A DNA stretch of 64,000 bases from Micromonospora pattaloongensis (GTDB lineage Bacteria > Actinomycetota > Actinomycetes > Mycobacteriales > Micromonosporaceae), in contig NZ_FNPH01000006.1 in NCBI RefSeq assembly GCF_900107255.1, positions 1 through 64,000 of the forward strand. The letters run 5' to 3'. Below the pieces are notes generated by a model. That model was not told the origin of the DNA. It did not search any database and worked only from the letters and a program-made list of their open reading frames with translations. Positions 24,380-36,500 of the stretch are shown in pieces. A program made the position numbers and the translations under genes. How positions within the stretch are numbered: the first letter of the stretch is position 1; every line of letters starts with the position of its first letter.

Positions 24380-26820
24380 GGCCCGCCCAGCCCGCCCATC
24401 GGGCCCGCGACCACCGCGCGCTGCTGGACGCCATGGCGCGGGACGGCCGCCGTCGCGGCCGGATCCTGCCCCGGCCGTGGGATCCGGTGCGCTCGGCGAC
24501 GCTGCCGGACTCGCCCGACCTGGCCGACCACGGTCGCGGCCTGCTCGACGCCCTCGCCCTCGGTCTGCACGTCCTGTGGGTGTACCAGGAGGCCTGGGCG
24601 GACGAGGGCTTCCTCGCCACGGCCCGGATCCCCGCGTCCGTGCGCCGGCTGCTCGAACTCGTCGGGTACGCCGGCGATCCCGGCTTCGCCGCCGGGGGCC
24701 TGCAGCATTTCCGCTGCCGGGAGGGTGCGACCACGACGCTTCCGCCGGGCTTCCGGGTGCGCGCGGACGCCGGCGGCGGGCACCCCGCCGCGGTGTTCGA
24801 GACCATCCGCGCGATCCGGCTCTGGCCGCAGCTCAACGAGCTGCGGCCGTTCCTGCCGCTCGGGCCACCGTCGCCGGCCACGACGGGCGCCGTCGCGTAC
24901 GCCGTCGAGCTGCTCCAGCCCGAGGTGTCCGTCCCACCGCCCGAGGTGGCGGGCGCGGTCGCGCTGACCGACGAGCTCGGCGACCGGTTCGCCGCGGCCC
25001 GCGCGGGCAACCTCGCGCAGCGCAACGCCGTCCGCGCCCGGCAGAAGGCGCTGGCCCTCGCCGACGTCGTCTCGCAGCTGAAGGCGGCGGGCGGCCCGGA
25101 GGCGTGCCCGGACCTCTTCGAGCAACTCTGCGAGGACCTCTGCCACGCGCAGAGCCTGGCCAACCAGGCCGGCTACGACCCGCTGCCCGGCCCGCTGTCG
25201 GAGTCGCAGGAGCTGCTGCTGTCCCTCATGCGCGGCATGAGCATGCGGCAGCCGGCGGCGGTGCAGGCGCTGCAGGACGCGCTCGCCCGGGCGCCGGGTG
25301 AAGCGGACGTCGCGTGGTCGCGCCGCCTGGACCGCATCGCCGCGTTCCTCGACGCGCTGGTCACCGCGCTGTTGCAGGAGGCCCGCGACCAGGTGGTGCG
25401 GCTGCATGGGCCGCGTGCGCTGGAGGCCGCCGACCGAGCGGCGAGCGTGGCGTCGCCGGTCGCATCGTTCACGCTGCCGGGCCGCCGCGGCGGGCGCGGC
25501 GTCGCGGCGCCCGGCACGGACGCGCTCTACTTCGACGCCGCCGCCGAGCTGCTGCGCCCGGGTGACTGGCTCGTGGTCGCCGAGGACGTGCCGGTGCCCG
25601 ACGGCACCGACGCGACGGCGCGGGAGTACCGGGAGGCGGTCCAGGTCGTGCGCCTGCGCCGCGAGGTGCCGGCGGGCGACACCGAGACGGCCGTCCGCGT
25701 CACTTTCACGCCGCCGCTCGTGCGCCGGTACCGGCTGGACCGGACCGTGCTCCTCGGCAACGTCGCGGAGATCACCCACGGCACGACCACGAGCGACCAT
25801 CCGGTCTGGGCGGGCGACGAGGTGCACCTCGACCTGGCCGCCGGGCCCCTCACCTGGTTGCGCTCGTCGAGCCCGGATGCGACCGACGGCCGCCTGCCGC
25901 AGGTGTCGCTGGAGGTCGCCGGGCGCGCGTGGGAGCGGGCCGGGGATCTGCGCGGCCGGGCAGGGACCGCCACGTTCGCCGTCGAGGTCGCGCCCGACGC
26001 GACCAGCCGGCTGCGGCTGGCCGAGGGCGGCGCCGCGCCCGCGCTCGCCGACGGCACCCCGGTCACCGTCACGTACCGAACCGGCACGGGCGTCGCGGGC
26101 AACCGGCCGGCGCTCGCCGTCGCGGCGCTCGCCAGCGCGGACCCCGCCGTCGCCGAGACGTTCAACCCGCTGCCGGTCACCGGCGGCGTCGATCCTGAGG
26201 ACGCCGACACCTCGCGCACCCGGGCCCGCGCCGGCACGCACGCGCTGCAGCGCGCGGTCTCCGCGGACGACCTGCGCGCCCTCGCGCTCGCGTTCGGCGG
26301 CGTGCGCCAGGCCGCGGTGCTGCGGGACGCCGTGCGGCGCCGGGACCACCTGACCGTCGTCGTCTCCGCCGAGGGCGGCGCGGCGCTCACGGATGCCGAC
26401 GCCGCGCGCCTGCGCGCGTTCCTGCTGGCGCGCACGCCGCCGGGGACCGCCGTAACGGTGCTGGCCCGCGGCGTCGTGCCGGTGCGGATGCGCGTCGTCG
26501 TGCGGGTCGAACCGGGTCGCGACCCGCTCGCCGTCGTGCGCGAGGTGCGCCTGAGGCTCGGCGCCGACGCTGAGGATGGCGTCGCGCCCGGCCTGCTGCA
26601 GCCGGACGTCGCGCAGCTGGGCCGGCCGGTCCACGCCTCCGACGCGTACCGCGCCCTCGACGGTGTGCCGTACCTGGCCTCGGTGCTGGTCGACCTGCTG
26701 TACCGCGACGGCACCCCGCCGGCTCGTCACGACGTCGTCGCCGTCGGCCCGGCCGAACTCGCGCTCTGGGCGGCGGACCAGCCGCTCGACGTGGTGTGGG
26801 AGGAGGCACGCGACCTGTGA
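24376..26820 (+). CDS. Second baseplate J-like wedge protein
   Basis: The 814-residue product is a second putative baseplate assembly protein. Conserved pieces are LHVLWVYQEAWADEGFLATA near the N-terminus, a central helical region (~200-360) with LAQRNAVRARQKALALADVV, then TVLLGNVAEITHGTTTS, TVTYRTGTGVAGN, a FNPLPVTGGVDPEDADTSRTRARAGTH block and AVSADDLRALALAFGGVRQAAVL, the signature of J/gp6-type proteins. Two J-like proteins in series match the Pvc11/Pvc12 pair in other CIS, which form wedge heterodimers with gp25. GTG start; GTGA overlap on both sides. Confidence 0.88.
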   Translation: MRPAQPAHRARDHRALLDAMARDGRRRGRILPRPWDPVRSATLPDSPDLADHGRGLLDALALGLHVLWVYQEAWADEGFLATARIPASVRRLLELVGYAGDPGFAAGGLQHFRCREGATTTLPPGFRVRADAGGGHPAAVFETIRAIRLWPQLNELRPFLPLGPPSPATTGAVAYAVELLQPEVSVPPPEVAGAVALTDELGDRFAAARAGNLAQRNAVRARQKALALADVVSQLKAAGGPEACPDLFEQLCEDLCHAQSLANQAGYDPLPGPLSESQELLLSLMRGMSMRQPAAVQALQDALARAPGEADVAWSRRLDRIAAFLDALVTALLQEARDQVVRLHGPRALEAADRAASVASPVASFTLPGRRGGRGVAAPGTDALYFDAAAELLRPGDWLVVAEDVPVPDGTDATAREYREAVQVVRLRREVPAGDTETAVRVTFTPPLVRRYRLDRTVLLGNVAEITHGTTTSDHPVWAGDEVHLDLAAGPLTWLRSSSPDATDGRLPQVSLEVAGRAWERAGDLRGRAGTATFAVEVAPDATSRLRLAEGGAAPALADGTPVTVTYRTGTGVAGNRPALAVAALASADPAVAETFNPLPVTGGVDPEDADTSRTRARAGTHALQRAVSADDLRALALAFGGVRQAAVLRDAVRRRDHLTVVVSAEGGAALTDADAARLRAFLLARTPPGTAVTVLARGVVPVRMRVVVRVEPGRDPLAVVREVRLRLGADAEDGVAPGLLQPDVAQLGRPVHASDAYRALDGVPYLASVLVDLLYRDGTPPARHDVVAVGPAELALWAADQPLDVVWEEARDL

Positions 26821-29800
26821 GGAATCTCAGCCCCGCCGCCCGCGCGCTGGCCGCCCTGCTGCCCGGTGTGTACCTCTCGCGCGACGCGACCGTCGACGGC
26901 CGGCCGCTGCACGTGCTGCTCGAGGTGCTCGCCGCGCCGCTGGCCGAACTCGACGCCGCCATCGACCGCCTGCGCGACGACCACTTCGTCGAGCGCGCCG
27001 CCCCCGAGGCCCTGCCGCTGCTCGCCGACCTCGTGGGTGCCCGGCTGCTCGGCGACGACGCCCGGACCAACCGTGGCGTCGTCGCGCGGACGGTGCACTG
27101 GCGCCGCCGCAAGGGCACCCGGGCGACGCTGGAGGAGGTGCTGCGGGTCACCGGCGGCTGGGACGCCGAGGTCGACGAGGCCTTCCGGTCCCTGCAGCAG
27201 ACGCAGGATCTCGCGTTCCCGGCGCCGTGGCGGGGACGGGTGCTCGACCTCACCGACCCGATCGCCGTGGCGGATCCGCTGTCGCGCCGCACCTCGGGCG
27301 CCGACCCCGAGCACCTGGCCCGGCGCCCCGGCGAGGACGTCGACGAGGCGCTCGCCCGGCTCGGCCGCGTCGACGCCGGCCGGCCCGCGACCTCGCCGCG
27401 CACGGTGGACTTCCTCGGCTGGGCCCGCCCGGAGCACGCCGTCGTGGCCACCAGCCGGGTCGACGTGGCCGAGCTGGAGCAGGTCGAGGCCGGCGCGCGC
27501 CGCGAGGTCATGCGCCGCGGCGAGGCGGGCGTCGCGTTCGCCGGCGTCGTGCTCGACCCGGGCGGCCGCGACGGGCCGCTCGCGGGGCGCCTGCCCCTCG
27601 CGCCGCCGGACGCGTTCGCCACGCTCACCGACCTGCACGAGCCCGCGCCGCCGCCGGCACCGGACGCGGGTCGCGCGCGGATGCTGACGCCCACGGCGCT
27701 GGCACAGGACCCCGACGCGGTGGAGCGCGCCGACAGCCTGACGGTCCTCGTCGACGGGGTGCGCGTCGTCGGCGCCGACCCGGAGCCCGCCGCGGGCGAC
27801 GACCTCGCCGTGCAGCCGGTCGGCCCGTCGCCCGTCCTGCGTCTGTCGGACACGGAACGGCCCGGGCCGGGGGAGGACTGGATCCTGCACCTCGTCGCGG
27901 TGGCGGACCCGGCGACCCTCCCGGCGGACGTGTTCGCCGCGGAGCCCTCGGGCGACGTCCTTGCCGCCAACCCGGCGCTGCTGCGGGCGGTCGTGCGCCG
28001 GGGCGCGCGGGACGCCGTCCAGGAGCAGCCCGCGGCCCAGGTGCCGCGCGGGGGTGCGACGGTGTCGCTGCGCCTGCAGCGGACCGGGACCGCGACCGGC
28101 CACCGTCGACGTGCCGCGGGCTGGCAACGCTTCACGATCGGCGAGCGCCGCGCGGCACCAGCCAGCGACGTGGCGCTGATCGACGTCGCTGGGACGCGGA
28201 TCGTCGTACGGCTGGAGCACCGCGCGGCCGGCGGGCTGTCGCTGGCGAGCTGGCGGCCCGACGCACCCGCGTCACGGTGGACCGCGCGCGTGCTGAGCCT
28301 CGCTGGCATGCCCGCCGCCGAGCGTCCCGCCGCCGCGAACGGGGGAACCGAGGGCCCCCAGGTGTCCCTGGTCGGGCTCGATGACGGCTCGGTCGTGGCG
28401 GTCGGCGCCCTCGCGTCCGGGGACGGGCTCGCGGCGTGGCGCATCCCCGACCCGTCGAGCCCGACACCGGTGCTCGAGCGCCTCGACACCCCGCCCGGGC
28501 GCCGCCCCGCCGCGCGCCTGGCCCCGTCGGTGTGCCTGCACGGCGGGCGGGTGCTCGTCTTCGGTGGAACGGGCGGGGCCCGCGTGCTGGAGGACCTGTG
28601 GTCCATCGCGACGTCCGGGCCGGACGCGGGTCGGTGGACACCACACATCGCGCGCAACCGCCCGCGCCGCACGGGCGGGCGCCTGCTGTCGACGCCCGGT
28701 GGCCTCGTGCTCCTCGGCGGGGCTTCGGTACCCGGCTCCCTCGACGTCACCGTCCGGCGCGTCGACCTGACCCGCGCGCGCCCGTCCTGGGAGCCGTTGG
28801 CCGACCTGCCCGTCCCGGCGGGCCGTCCCGGCGTGCTGTGGGCGCGCGTCGCCGGCGACGGGATCGAGGCCGTCGCGTGGGCCGACCGCACCGCCCCCGC
28901 CGTCCTGCGCCACGACGCGACGCGTGACCGGTGGACCAGCGGTGATCCGGAACCCGACGCACCCAACCCGGCCGCCGAGGGGGAAGCCCTGTTCGTCGAC
29001 GACGAGCTGACGGTCGTGGGGCCGCCGCCGCTGCCGCCCAGCGAGGTGACGTTCCGGCTGGCCGGCCGCGGCCGCATCGCGTTCCTGCCCGCGCTGGACC
29101 TGCCCGCGGCGGACGCCGTCGCCGTCCACGCCGTGCGTGACGACGGCTCGACCGTCCGCCGCTACCTGCCCGGCGAGGTCGCGGAGCCGTCGCTGCGGCT
29201 GGGCGCCGGGCGGGCCGCACCGACCGACCGGCGCGCCGCTCCGGCCCAGCGCCTCGGCGTGCCCGGCCGCCTCGCGTGGGCGCCGCTGCGGCTGCGCCAG
29301 GTGAGTCTCGGGCGCTGGGACACGCCGCTGGCCCGGGACGGCGGGCACGAACTCGACGCCCATGTCGGCCTCGACCCTCGGCTCGGCCGCCTCCTCGTGC
29401 CCGCCGCGCTCGCCGACGGCGTCGTCACCGCGTCCTACCGCGTCGCCCGCGGCGCGCCCATCGGCGCCGGGTTCGCGCCGCCCGGCCGGCAGAGCCCGAC
29501 GTCATGGGTATCGCCGGAGCGCGCGGGGGTGCCCGGCGCCGACGGCATCCCGATCGAGCCCGAGCTGGCCGCCGGGCTCGCCCGGGCGCGCGGCGGCGAC
29601 GCGCGGCTGGGCGTCCTGGGCTCGCCGCGTCTGCCCGCACAGACCCTCGCGGCGCAGCAACGGCAGCGGGTGGCGGTGTGGCCAGCCGACACCGGCGGCG
29701 TGCCGTACGTGCTCGCGGACGACGGCGTCTCGCTGGCCCTGCACGAAGCCGCCGCGGAAAGCGTCGACGACGACCCGGACGCCGGCCCGTCCTGGGCCTT

Positions 29801-30512
29801 CACCGGTCTGGAAACCGCGGGATCGGTCGAGCTCGCCGTCGCCGGAGGTGACCTCGACCTCGGCTGGTGCACTATCGGGACGCCCGGCGAGGTCGCCCTG
29901 CGCGTGGCCGGCGCGGGCCACGCCTCGCCGCTGCTGCGGCTCACGCTGCCGCCCGTCACCGTGCGGGTGCGGCTGACCGGGTGCCGGCTCGGGCGCGTCG
30001 AGCTGCCGCCGTGGGTGTTGCTGGAGGCGAGCGGTTGCACGTTCGACGCCGGGTCGCGCGACGGTGTGGCGATCGCGGCGGCGGGAGCCGACGTGCGGCT
30101 GACCCGGTGCACGGTGCACGGGCAGGTCCACACCGGACGGATCGCCGCGTCGTCGTGCCTGCTGCTCGGCGCCGTGACCTGTGACCGGCCGGAGGCGGGC
30201 TGGCTGCGGTACAGCGTGCACACTGGCAGGGGCCGGCCCCCGGTCGCCTACCACAGCGAGCGCCACCGCGCGTCGCTGTGCTCGCTGGACCCGCTGCACC
30301 CGCTGCACCTGGCGCTCGCCCCGAACAACCCCGCCGCCGTCCTCACCACCGGCGAGGGTGGGTGCACGCCCGGCGCGCACTCCGGCCTCGCCGCGCGGCT
30401 GCGCGAGGTGACCGAACGCACCGACGACTTCCTGCCGCTGTCGCTGGTACCGCACCACGTCGACGCCGCCGAGGCCGACCTTCTCCGGATGGGCCTGGAG
30501 AGCACCCCATGA
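26817..30512 (+). CDS. Tail protein I with kelch-like and beta-helix-like extensions
   Basis: The first ~170 residues of this 1231-residue protein match phage tail protein I: LPGVYLSRDATVDGRPLHVLLEVLAAPLAELDAAIDRL, LPLLADLVGARLL and RRRKGTRATLEEVLRVTGGWDAEV. Residues ~485-710 contain kelch-type blades (GGRVLVFGGTGGARVLEDLW, TPGGLVLLGGASVPGSLDVTVRRV), a propeller fold that often binds glycans or proteins. Residues ~985-1130 have beta-helix-like strands with cysteines (VRLTGCRLG, LEASGCTFDAG, VRLTRCTVHG). Ordinary gpI proteins are ~180-250 residues and link the wedge to tail fibres; here the fibre-type domains appear fused to it. Confidence 0.85.
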   Translation: MRNLSPAARALAALLPGVYLSRDATVDGRPLHVLLEVLAAPLAELDAAIDRLRDDHFVERAAPEALPLLADLVGARLLGDDARTNRGVVARTVHWRRRKGTRATLEEVLRVTGGWDAEVDEAFRSLQQTQDLAFPAPWRGRVLDLTDPIAVADPLSRRTSGADPEHLARRPGEDVDEALARLGRVDAGRPATSPRTVDFLGWARPEHAVVATSRVDVAELEQVEAGARREVMRRGEAGVAFAGVVLDPGGRDGPLAGRLPLAPPDAFATLTDLHEPAPPPAPDAGRARMLTPTALAQDPDAVERADSLTVLVDGVRVVGADPEPAAGDDLAVQPVGPSPVLRLSDTERPGPGEDWILHLVAVADPATLPADVFAAEPSGDVLAANPALLRAVVRRGARDAVQEQPAAQVPRGGATVSLRLQRTGTATGHRRRAAGWQRFTIGERRAAPASDVALIDVAGTRIVVRLEHRAAGGLSLASWRPDAPASRWTARVLSLAGMPAAERPAAANGGTEGPQVSLVGLDDGSVVAVGALASGDGLAAWRIPDPSSPTPVLERLDTPPGRRPAARLAPSVCLHGGRVLVFGGTGGARVLEDLWSIATSGPDAGRWTPHIARNRPRRTGGRLLSTPGGLVLLGGASVPGSLDVTVRRVDLTRARPSWEPLADLPVPAGRPGVLWARVAGDGIEAVAWADRTAPAVLRHDATRDRWTSGDPEPDAPNPAAEGEALFVDDELTVVGPPPLPPSEVTFRLAGRGRIAFLPALDLPAADAVAVHAVRDDGSTVRRYLPGEVAEPSLRLGAGRAAPTDRRAAPAQRLGVPGRLAWAPLRLRQVSLGRWDTPLARDGGHELDAHVGLDPRLGRLLVPAALADGVVTASYRVARGAPIGAGFAPPGRQSPTSWVSPERAGVPGADGIPIEPELAAGLARARGGDARLGVLGSPRLPAQTLAAQQRQRVAVWPADTGGVPYVLADDGVSLALHEAAAESVDDDPDAGPSWAFTGLETAGSVELAVAGGDLDLGWCTIGTPGEVALRVAGAGHASPLLRLTLPPVTVRVRLTGCRLGRVELPPWVLLEASGCTFDAGSRDGVAIAAAGADVRLTRCTVHGQVHTGRIAASSCLLLGAVTCDRPEAGWLRYSVHTGRGRPPVAYHSERHRASLCSLDPLHPLHLALAPNNPAAVLTTGEGGCTPGAHSGLAARLREVTERTDDFLPLSLVPHHVDAAEADLLRMGLESTP

Positions 30513-30540
30513 CCAACCCGCAGGAGACCAGGAGGTCGCC

Positions 30541-33500
30541 GTGAAGGCCTACACATCCCGCGAGCGCTTCGACGAGCGGCGCCGGTTCACGGGCGTGCGC
30601 GAGCGCATGGGGCAGGTGCGGCTGGACTCCGAGACCAACGAGCAGGTGGTGCTGGCCCGCACGGACGCCCGCCGGCGCAGCGGCGACGTCGCCGAGGGCT
30701 CGCCCGACGACGGGTTTGCCATCGGCGACACCCACCTGGTCGACCCGATCACGACCCTCGCCGGGTGGAGCGCCGAAGCGCTGCCGCTCGACGACGAGCG
30801 CATCATCCCGCGTCGGCTCACCCTCGCCCGCCGCGAACCGGAGACGCTGCCGCACGTGCTGCGCACCCGCGGACACGTCGCCGTGCTGCGCACGCTGCCG
30901 GAGCCGATCGACCTGGCGCGCCTGCCGGTGCCGCTGCACCCGGCCGGCGCCACGTACCCGGCCGCTGCCCTCGTGGTGAACCTGCGGTTCGAACGCCCCC
31001 CGGCAGATGACGAGATTGTCGACGTGCGCGTCGTCGTCCTGGACGCGGACGGCACCGAGCACGCCGTCGCCAGCCTCGGCGAGCCCGCGTCCGGCTGGAT
31101 CACCGTGCGGATCGCCCGCTCCGACCTGGGTCCCCTCGTGCGCAACATCGACGGCCGCCAGGCGCTCGTGCTGACCGGCTGGGGCCTGCGCGGCCTGCCG
31201 CCGCGCGCGGAGACCGACATCGACGCGCTGCTCGCGCAGGACGCCGCCCTCGGCGACGGCGACGTCATCGTCCGCGGCGGCGACGGCACGCTCACCGGCG
31301 CCGGGCGCCTCTACGTCGGCGGCCTGCGGACCTTCATCGAGCACGACTGGCGGTACAGCCTGCAGCCGGACCTGCCCGATCCCGAGCCGCTGCAGCGGCC
31401 CCCCGCCGGGCCGGGCGGCACACCCGCCGGGCACCACGTCGTCTACCTCGACGTCTGGGAGCGGTCGTGGCACCGGTTCCAGGACCGCTTCCTCGCCGAG
31501 GACGCGCTGCCCGGGGAGGAGACGGCGTTTCGCACCCGCAAGGTGACGCAGGTGCGGGTCCTGCCCGTCGAGCCGGACGGCTCGGAGGCGCTGCCCACCC
31601 CGACCGGCGACGGCCGCCTCACGACCAACGTGCCGTCCGGGGAGCTGCCCGACCGCTTCCCGCCCGAGGCGGCCGACCCGTGCCGCGACCGCTGCCTGTT
31701 CACGGAGAACGCCGCGACCGGTGAGGGATACACCGGCTCGCGCAACGTCCACGTGCGGGTGGAGGTGCTCGCCACGCACCTGGCGCGGCCCGTCGTCGGT
31801 TGGTCACGCGAGAACGCCTCCCTCGTCGCCCCCCTCGTGCGGGACGCGGTCGCCGGCGCCGCCGCCGTCTTCGTCGACCCGGCGGACGCCAAACTCCTCG
31901 TCGCCGGCGACGTCGTCGTCGTGGAGGACGAGCGCAGCCGCCTCGACGGCGACCGCGCCGCACACCGCGCGGTGCTGCGGCGGCTCGCGGCGGTCGATGC
32001 CGCGACCGGCGAACTGGAGCTCGAGGCCGCCGGGCACCCGCTCAGCACCGACCCCGAGCCGCTCGTCGCCGGCGGCGGCCTGGATCGGGCCTTCGCGCTC
32101 GCCGACGCGGCCGCTGTCCGACGTTGGGACGGCGCGGACTGGCTGCTCGATGGCGTCCGCTACAACCTCGCCGACGGAATCACCTTCGCGCTCGCCGGAT
32201 CGGACTTCCGCCTCGGCGAGTACTGGAGCTTCACCGCGCGCGTCACGAGCCCCGACGGCGCAGCGCGCGGCGTGGTGGAGACCCTCGTCCACGCGCCGGT
32301 CCATGGGCCGCGGCACGAGCGGGCGCCGCTGTCGCGGATCACCTGGACGCCGACCGGGCGGGCCTTCGAGGACCTGCGGACCCGGTTCCTGCCGCTGCAC
32401 GAGGTCCGGGACCGGCTCGTCGAGCTGGGCCGGCACAAGCTGTCGCCGGGGCCGTTCACGGTCGTCGTCGGTGATGGCAACCGCACCTTCGGCGACATCG
32501 ACCAGAACCTGCCCGAGGGGGTGACCGGCGACGAGGCGCTGCAGGCCGCGCTGGACCGGCTCGGCGTCGACGGCGGCACGGTCTACCTGCGCGCCGGAAC
32601 GTACCGCCTGGAGCACCCGGTGCTCGTGCGCGGCCGCAGCCGGGTGCGCATCCTCGGAGACGGCGACGCCACCCGCGTGGAGATCACCGGCGCCGGCGGC
32701 GCGTTCTTCCTCGACTGGTGCGGCCTCGACGGAGAGGTCTCGCTCGAGCGGCTGAACCTGGTGGAGTCGCCCGCGCCGCTCGTGCCCGTCGGCCTCGACA
32801 CGCTCGCGCCGCAGCTGCCCGGCGCGCCCGACGGCGACACCACGGCGCGTCCGCTGCAGCCGTCGGATCTCCTGCCCGGCGCCGGCATCGCCGTCGACCT
32901 GCTCGCCGGCTACGCGACGCGGCTCAAGCAGATCCGTCCGTTCGAGGGTCGCGGCGCCGAGGCCGTCGTCGCCACGGTCGCCCAGCTGCGGCGGCTCCAG
33001 CGGCAGCGACCCGGCCGCCCGCTGGACGAGGTCGCGCCCGACGAGCTCGCCGTCCTGCGCTCCCTGCCGCACGGCGTCGTCACGGTCGCCGACTGCCGGC
33101 ACGTGCGCCTGGATGGACTGACCGTGACCTCGCGCGAGGCCGGGATGCCCGGTGTCGTCAACGCGGCGGTGCTGGTCGCGGGCGCGTGCGAGGGCGTGAG
33201 CGTGACCCGCTGCCGGCTGCAGGCGCCCTCGGGCGTCGTCGCCGCCCCGTACGGCACGTCCTTGCGCCCCGAGTCCCTCGTGCTGTGGCCCCGCTCGGGC
33301 CTGTTCCTGCACGGCCTACGGATCAGCGACAACGACATCCGCGCCTCCGGCTCGGCGTCCGACGGCGTCCGTGTCGCCGACGGCGTCATCGACGGGCTCG
33401 TCGTCCAGGCCAACCGGATCGACGGCTTCGCGCGCGGCATCTCGGTGCAGGACCGCGCCGAGACGCGGGCCGGGGAGGCTCTCGACTCCTCCGTCGTCGC

Positions 33501-36500
33501 GGGCAACGTCGTCACCGGCTGCCGGGAGGTCGGCATCGGGGTCGCCGGTGACGGCGTGGACGTCGCCGCCAACGAGGTCCGCGTCGCCGCGCCGGACGGT
33601 CCGCAGGACGAACTCACCGTGGGAATCCAGGTGACCGGCAGCGCCGGCCGGATCAGGGACTGCTGGGTGGAACTGCCCGGCACCGCCCCCGCGGCCGCCT
33701 TCGCCCTGCAGGCGGGCATCGTCGTCGGCAGCGGCATCGTCGCGTCGCACACCGCGCCGGGCGAGGCGCACGCCGTCCCGCGCCCGGTGCACGACGTCGA
33801 GGTCAACGGCAACCGCGTCGAGGGGCAGGGCTCGCTCGCCACCGGCATTCTGATCGGCGGCGCCCAGCCGGTCTTCGACGTCCGGGTACGCGGCAACACC
33901 GTGCGCAACCTCGGCGACGCCGGCGTGCGCGCGTGGGGGTACGGCGGCTCGGTCGGCGGCCTGCGAATCGAGGACAACGACGTCGAGGCCACCGCCCTCG
34001 GCTACCTGTCGTGGGGGGCCGACGCGGTGGCTGACCTGTCGGGGCGCAGCGGCCTGACGCTGCCCGCCACGGCCTCGCCGGCGGACGCCCTCAGCGCGCT
34101 GCTCGCGACGTCGGGCGACGTGGACGCCCCCATCGACGACGTGCTGCGGTGGCTCGAACGCGCCACCCTGCGCGGCGGCATCGTGCTCAGCCTCGTCGAG
34201 GAGAGCGAGGTGCGCGGCAACCGCGTCGCGGACGTGGGGACGCACACCCTGCCGCCCGGGTTCGCCGGCCCCGGCGCGGGAATCCGCACCGCGGGTGTCG
34301 TTGCCTGCGGCGGCCGTGACCTCGTCGTGGAGAGCAACCGGGTACGGCGCGTCCTCGCTCCGGTCCAGGTGATCGTCGACGTGCCGCCGGGGCCGGCGCC
34401 CGGACGCCCGCCGATCTTCGACGTGCTGCGGTCGATGGGCCTGGCGACGACCGGGGCGCAGGGCATCGACACCTACGGCGCGGCCGTCGCGCTACGGCGG
34501 TCGGTCATGGACTACGCCGCCGGGGACCGGTCGGTCCGGCAGCGCGTCGGCGGCCGCATCTACACCGCGATGGAGTCGCTCGCGCAGGCACTCGAGGCGA
34601 CCGGGACGGAGGGCCGCCGGCTGGCGCTGGAGCTTTCCGGCGGCATCGGTGAAATGCAGGAGGCACAGAGCACCGCCGACCACACGCGTGCCGCCAACCA
34701 CGTACGGGCCACGCTGTCCAAGGTCGCCGCGCTCGGTGCGGCCGACGAGGAGACGGCGCGCGCCTGGGACATCGCGGGGCGCTTCGACAGCGCCCTGCTC
34801 GGCAGCCCCGACGCGGTGCTGTCCGCCGCGACCGACGTGCTCGAGGGCGCCGCCGAGCTGACCCAGGGCCTGGAGACCCTCGACCTCGACGTGGCCGGCA
34901 AGGCGCAGGCCGTGATCGCCGGAGGCGGCAGCGAGCAGACGCGGACGGCCGCCCGCCTCCAGCTCGCCGCCGCCCTGGGCACGACAGCCGAGGGGCGGGG
35001 GCAGCGGCTGTCGATCGAGCGCGCCGCGGCCGGCGGCGTGCTGTCGGGCAGTGACCGCAACGTCGCCGAGGGCATCGTGCGGCTCAGTATCGAGGCGCTC
35101 GACGTGCCCGATCCCGCGGAGCTCAACGACCAGACGATCGCGAGCCTGGAACGCGGCGCCACCGCGCTGGCCGACGTCCTGCAGGACGCCCACCCGCCGC
35201 TGGCCGACCGCGTCCGCCACGACTTCCGCCTGCTGCGGGAGGCGGGCGGGCGGCCGGACCGGCTGTCCGTTCGGCGCTTCCTCGGCACCCTCGACGCCGC
35301 GCGGGCGGTTGCGGCCGGCACGCCGGGCGGTGTCCAGTTGCGCGCGGAGGACGTCGCCGCGCAGCAGGACCGGTTCCAGGCAGAGCTCGTCACGCTCACG
35401 GCGGACGGGCTGGAGCGCCGCGTGCAGGGCCTCGCGCTGGACACCGAGTCAGCCGCCACCCGGAACCTGCGGCTGCTCGGCCAGAGCGCGGGACAGCTGG
35501 TGAACCTCGTCGGCACGGATCCCGAGCTCGCCGGTCCGGCGCGCCAGGCCCGGCAGGCGATCGCGCTGGCGGTCACCGACGTCGAGCGCCGCTCCGAGCA
35601 CACGGCGCGCGCCCGTCAGCACCTGCGCGACCTGCAGGCGGTCCAGTCGCGCAAGGCCGGGATCTCGGTGACCAAGCCGGCGGACGTCGCGGCGACGGCG
35701 GCCACCGGCGGCGTCGACCCCAAGCCGCTCGCCGCGCTCACCGAGCTGCTGCTCCTGCTGCGGGACACGACCGACGACGCCGTCCGCGCGGAGGGGGCCC
35801 AGCTCTTCGACGAGGGACTGCGGCGGCAGATCGACGCCGTGGGTATCCGGGGGAGCGAACGGGAAGCGATGCTCGCGGCCCTCGGTCCGGCGCTGTCCAC
35901 CATCACGTCCGGTCCGGGGCCGGACGCGGTCGCCGCGGCGCTGCACGTGCTGTCGGATGCGCTGGAGCGGGTGTCCCTGCGCGCCGCTCAGGCCGAGAAC
36001 GCGGTGCCCGAGGCCCGCGCGGTGTACGCGCTGTCCGGGACGGTCACCCGGGCGCTGGATCCGAGCGCCGACGAGCAGGCCCGGCTGGTCGTGGTGTCGC
36101 GGTGGATCACCGGGAACGAGGCGGTGCTGTCGCCGTCGACCGTCAGCGAGGTGCTGCGCGAGACCCGGCTTCGCGGCACCCTGTCCGCCGTCCAGGCCGG
36201 CCTGCGGCGCTACCTCGACATCGGACCGACGATCCCGCCGCTGCCGCAGCGCGTACGGATCGAGGCGCATGCGGCGGACGGCCTGTTCGGCGCGGGCGTG
36301 GCGCGGGCGCTCACGGTGCGCGGCAACGCGTTGGAGGATGTGCGCACGGGCGTCACGGTCACCGCCCCGCCCGCACATCCGCTCGCCCCGCTCGGCGAGG
36401 CCGCCGCGACGCTCGCGGTCGAGGGCAACACGGTGACAGGCGGTGTCGTCGCCGCGTTCGAGCTGGCACCCGGCGGCACGGGCGCCCTGTCGGTCAGCGG

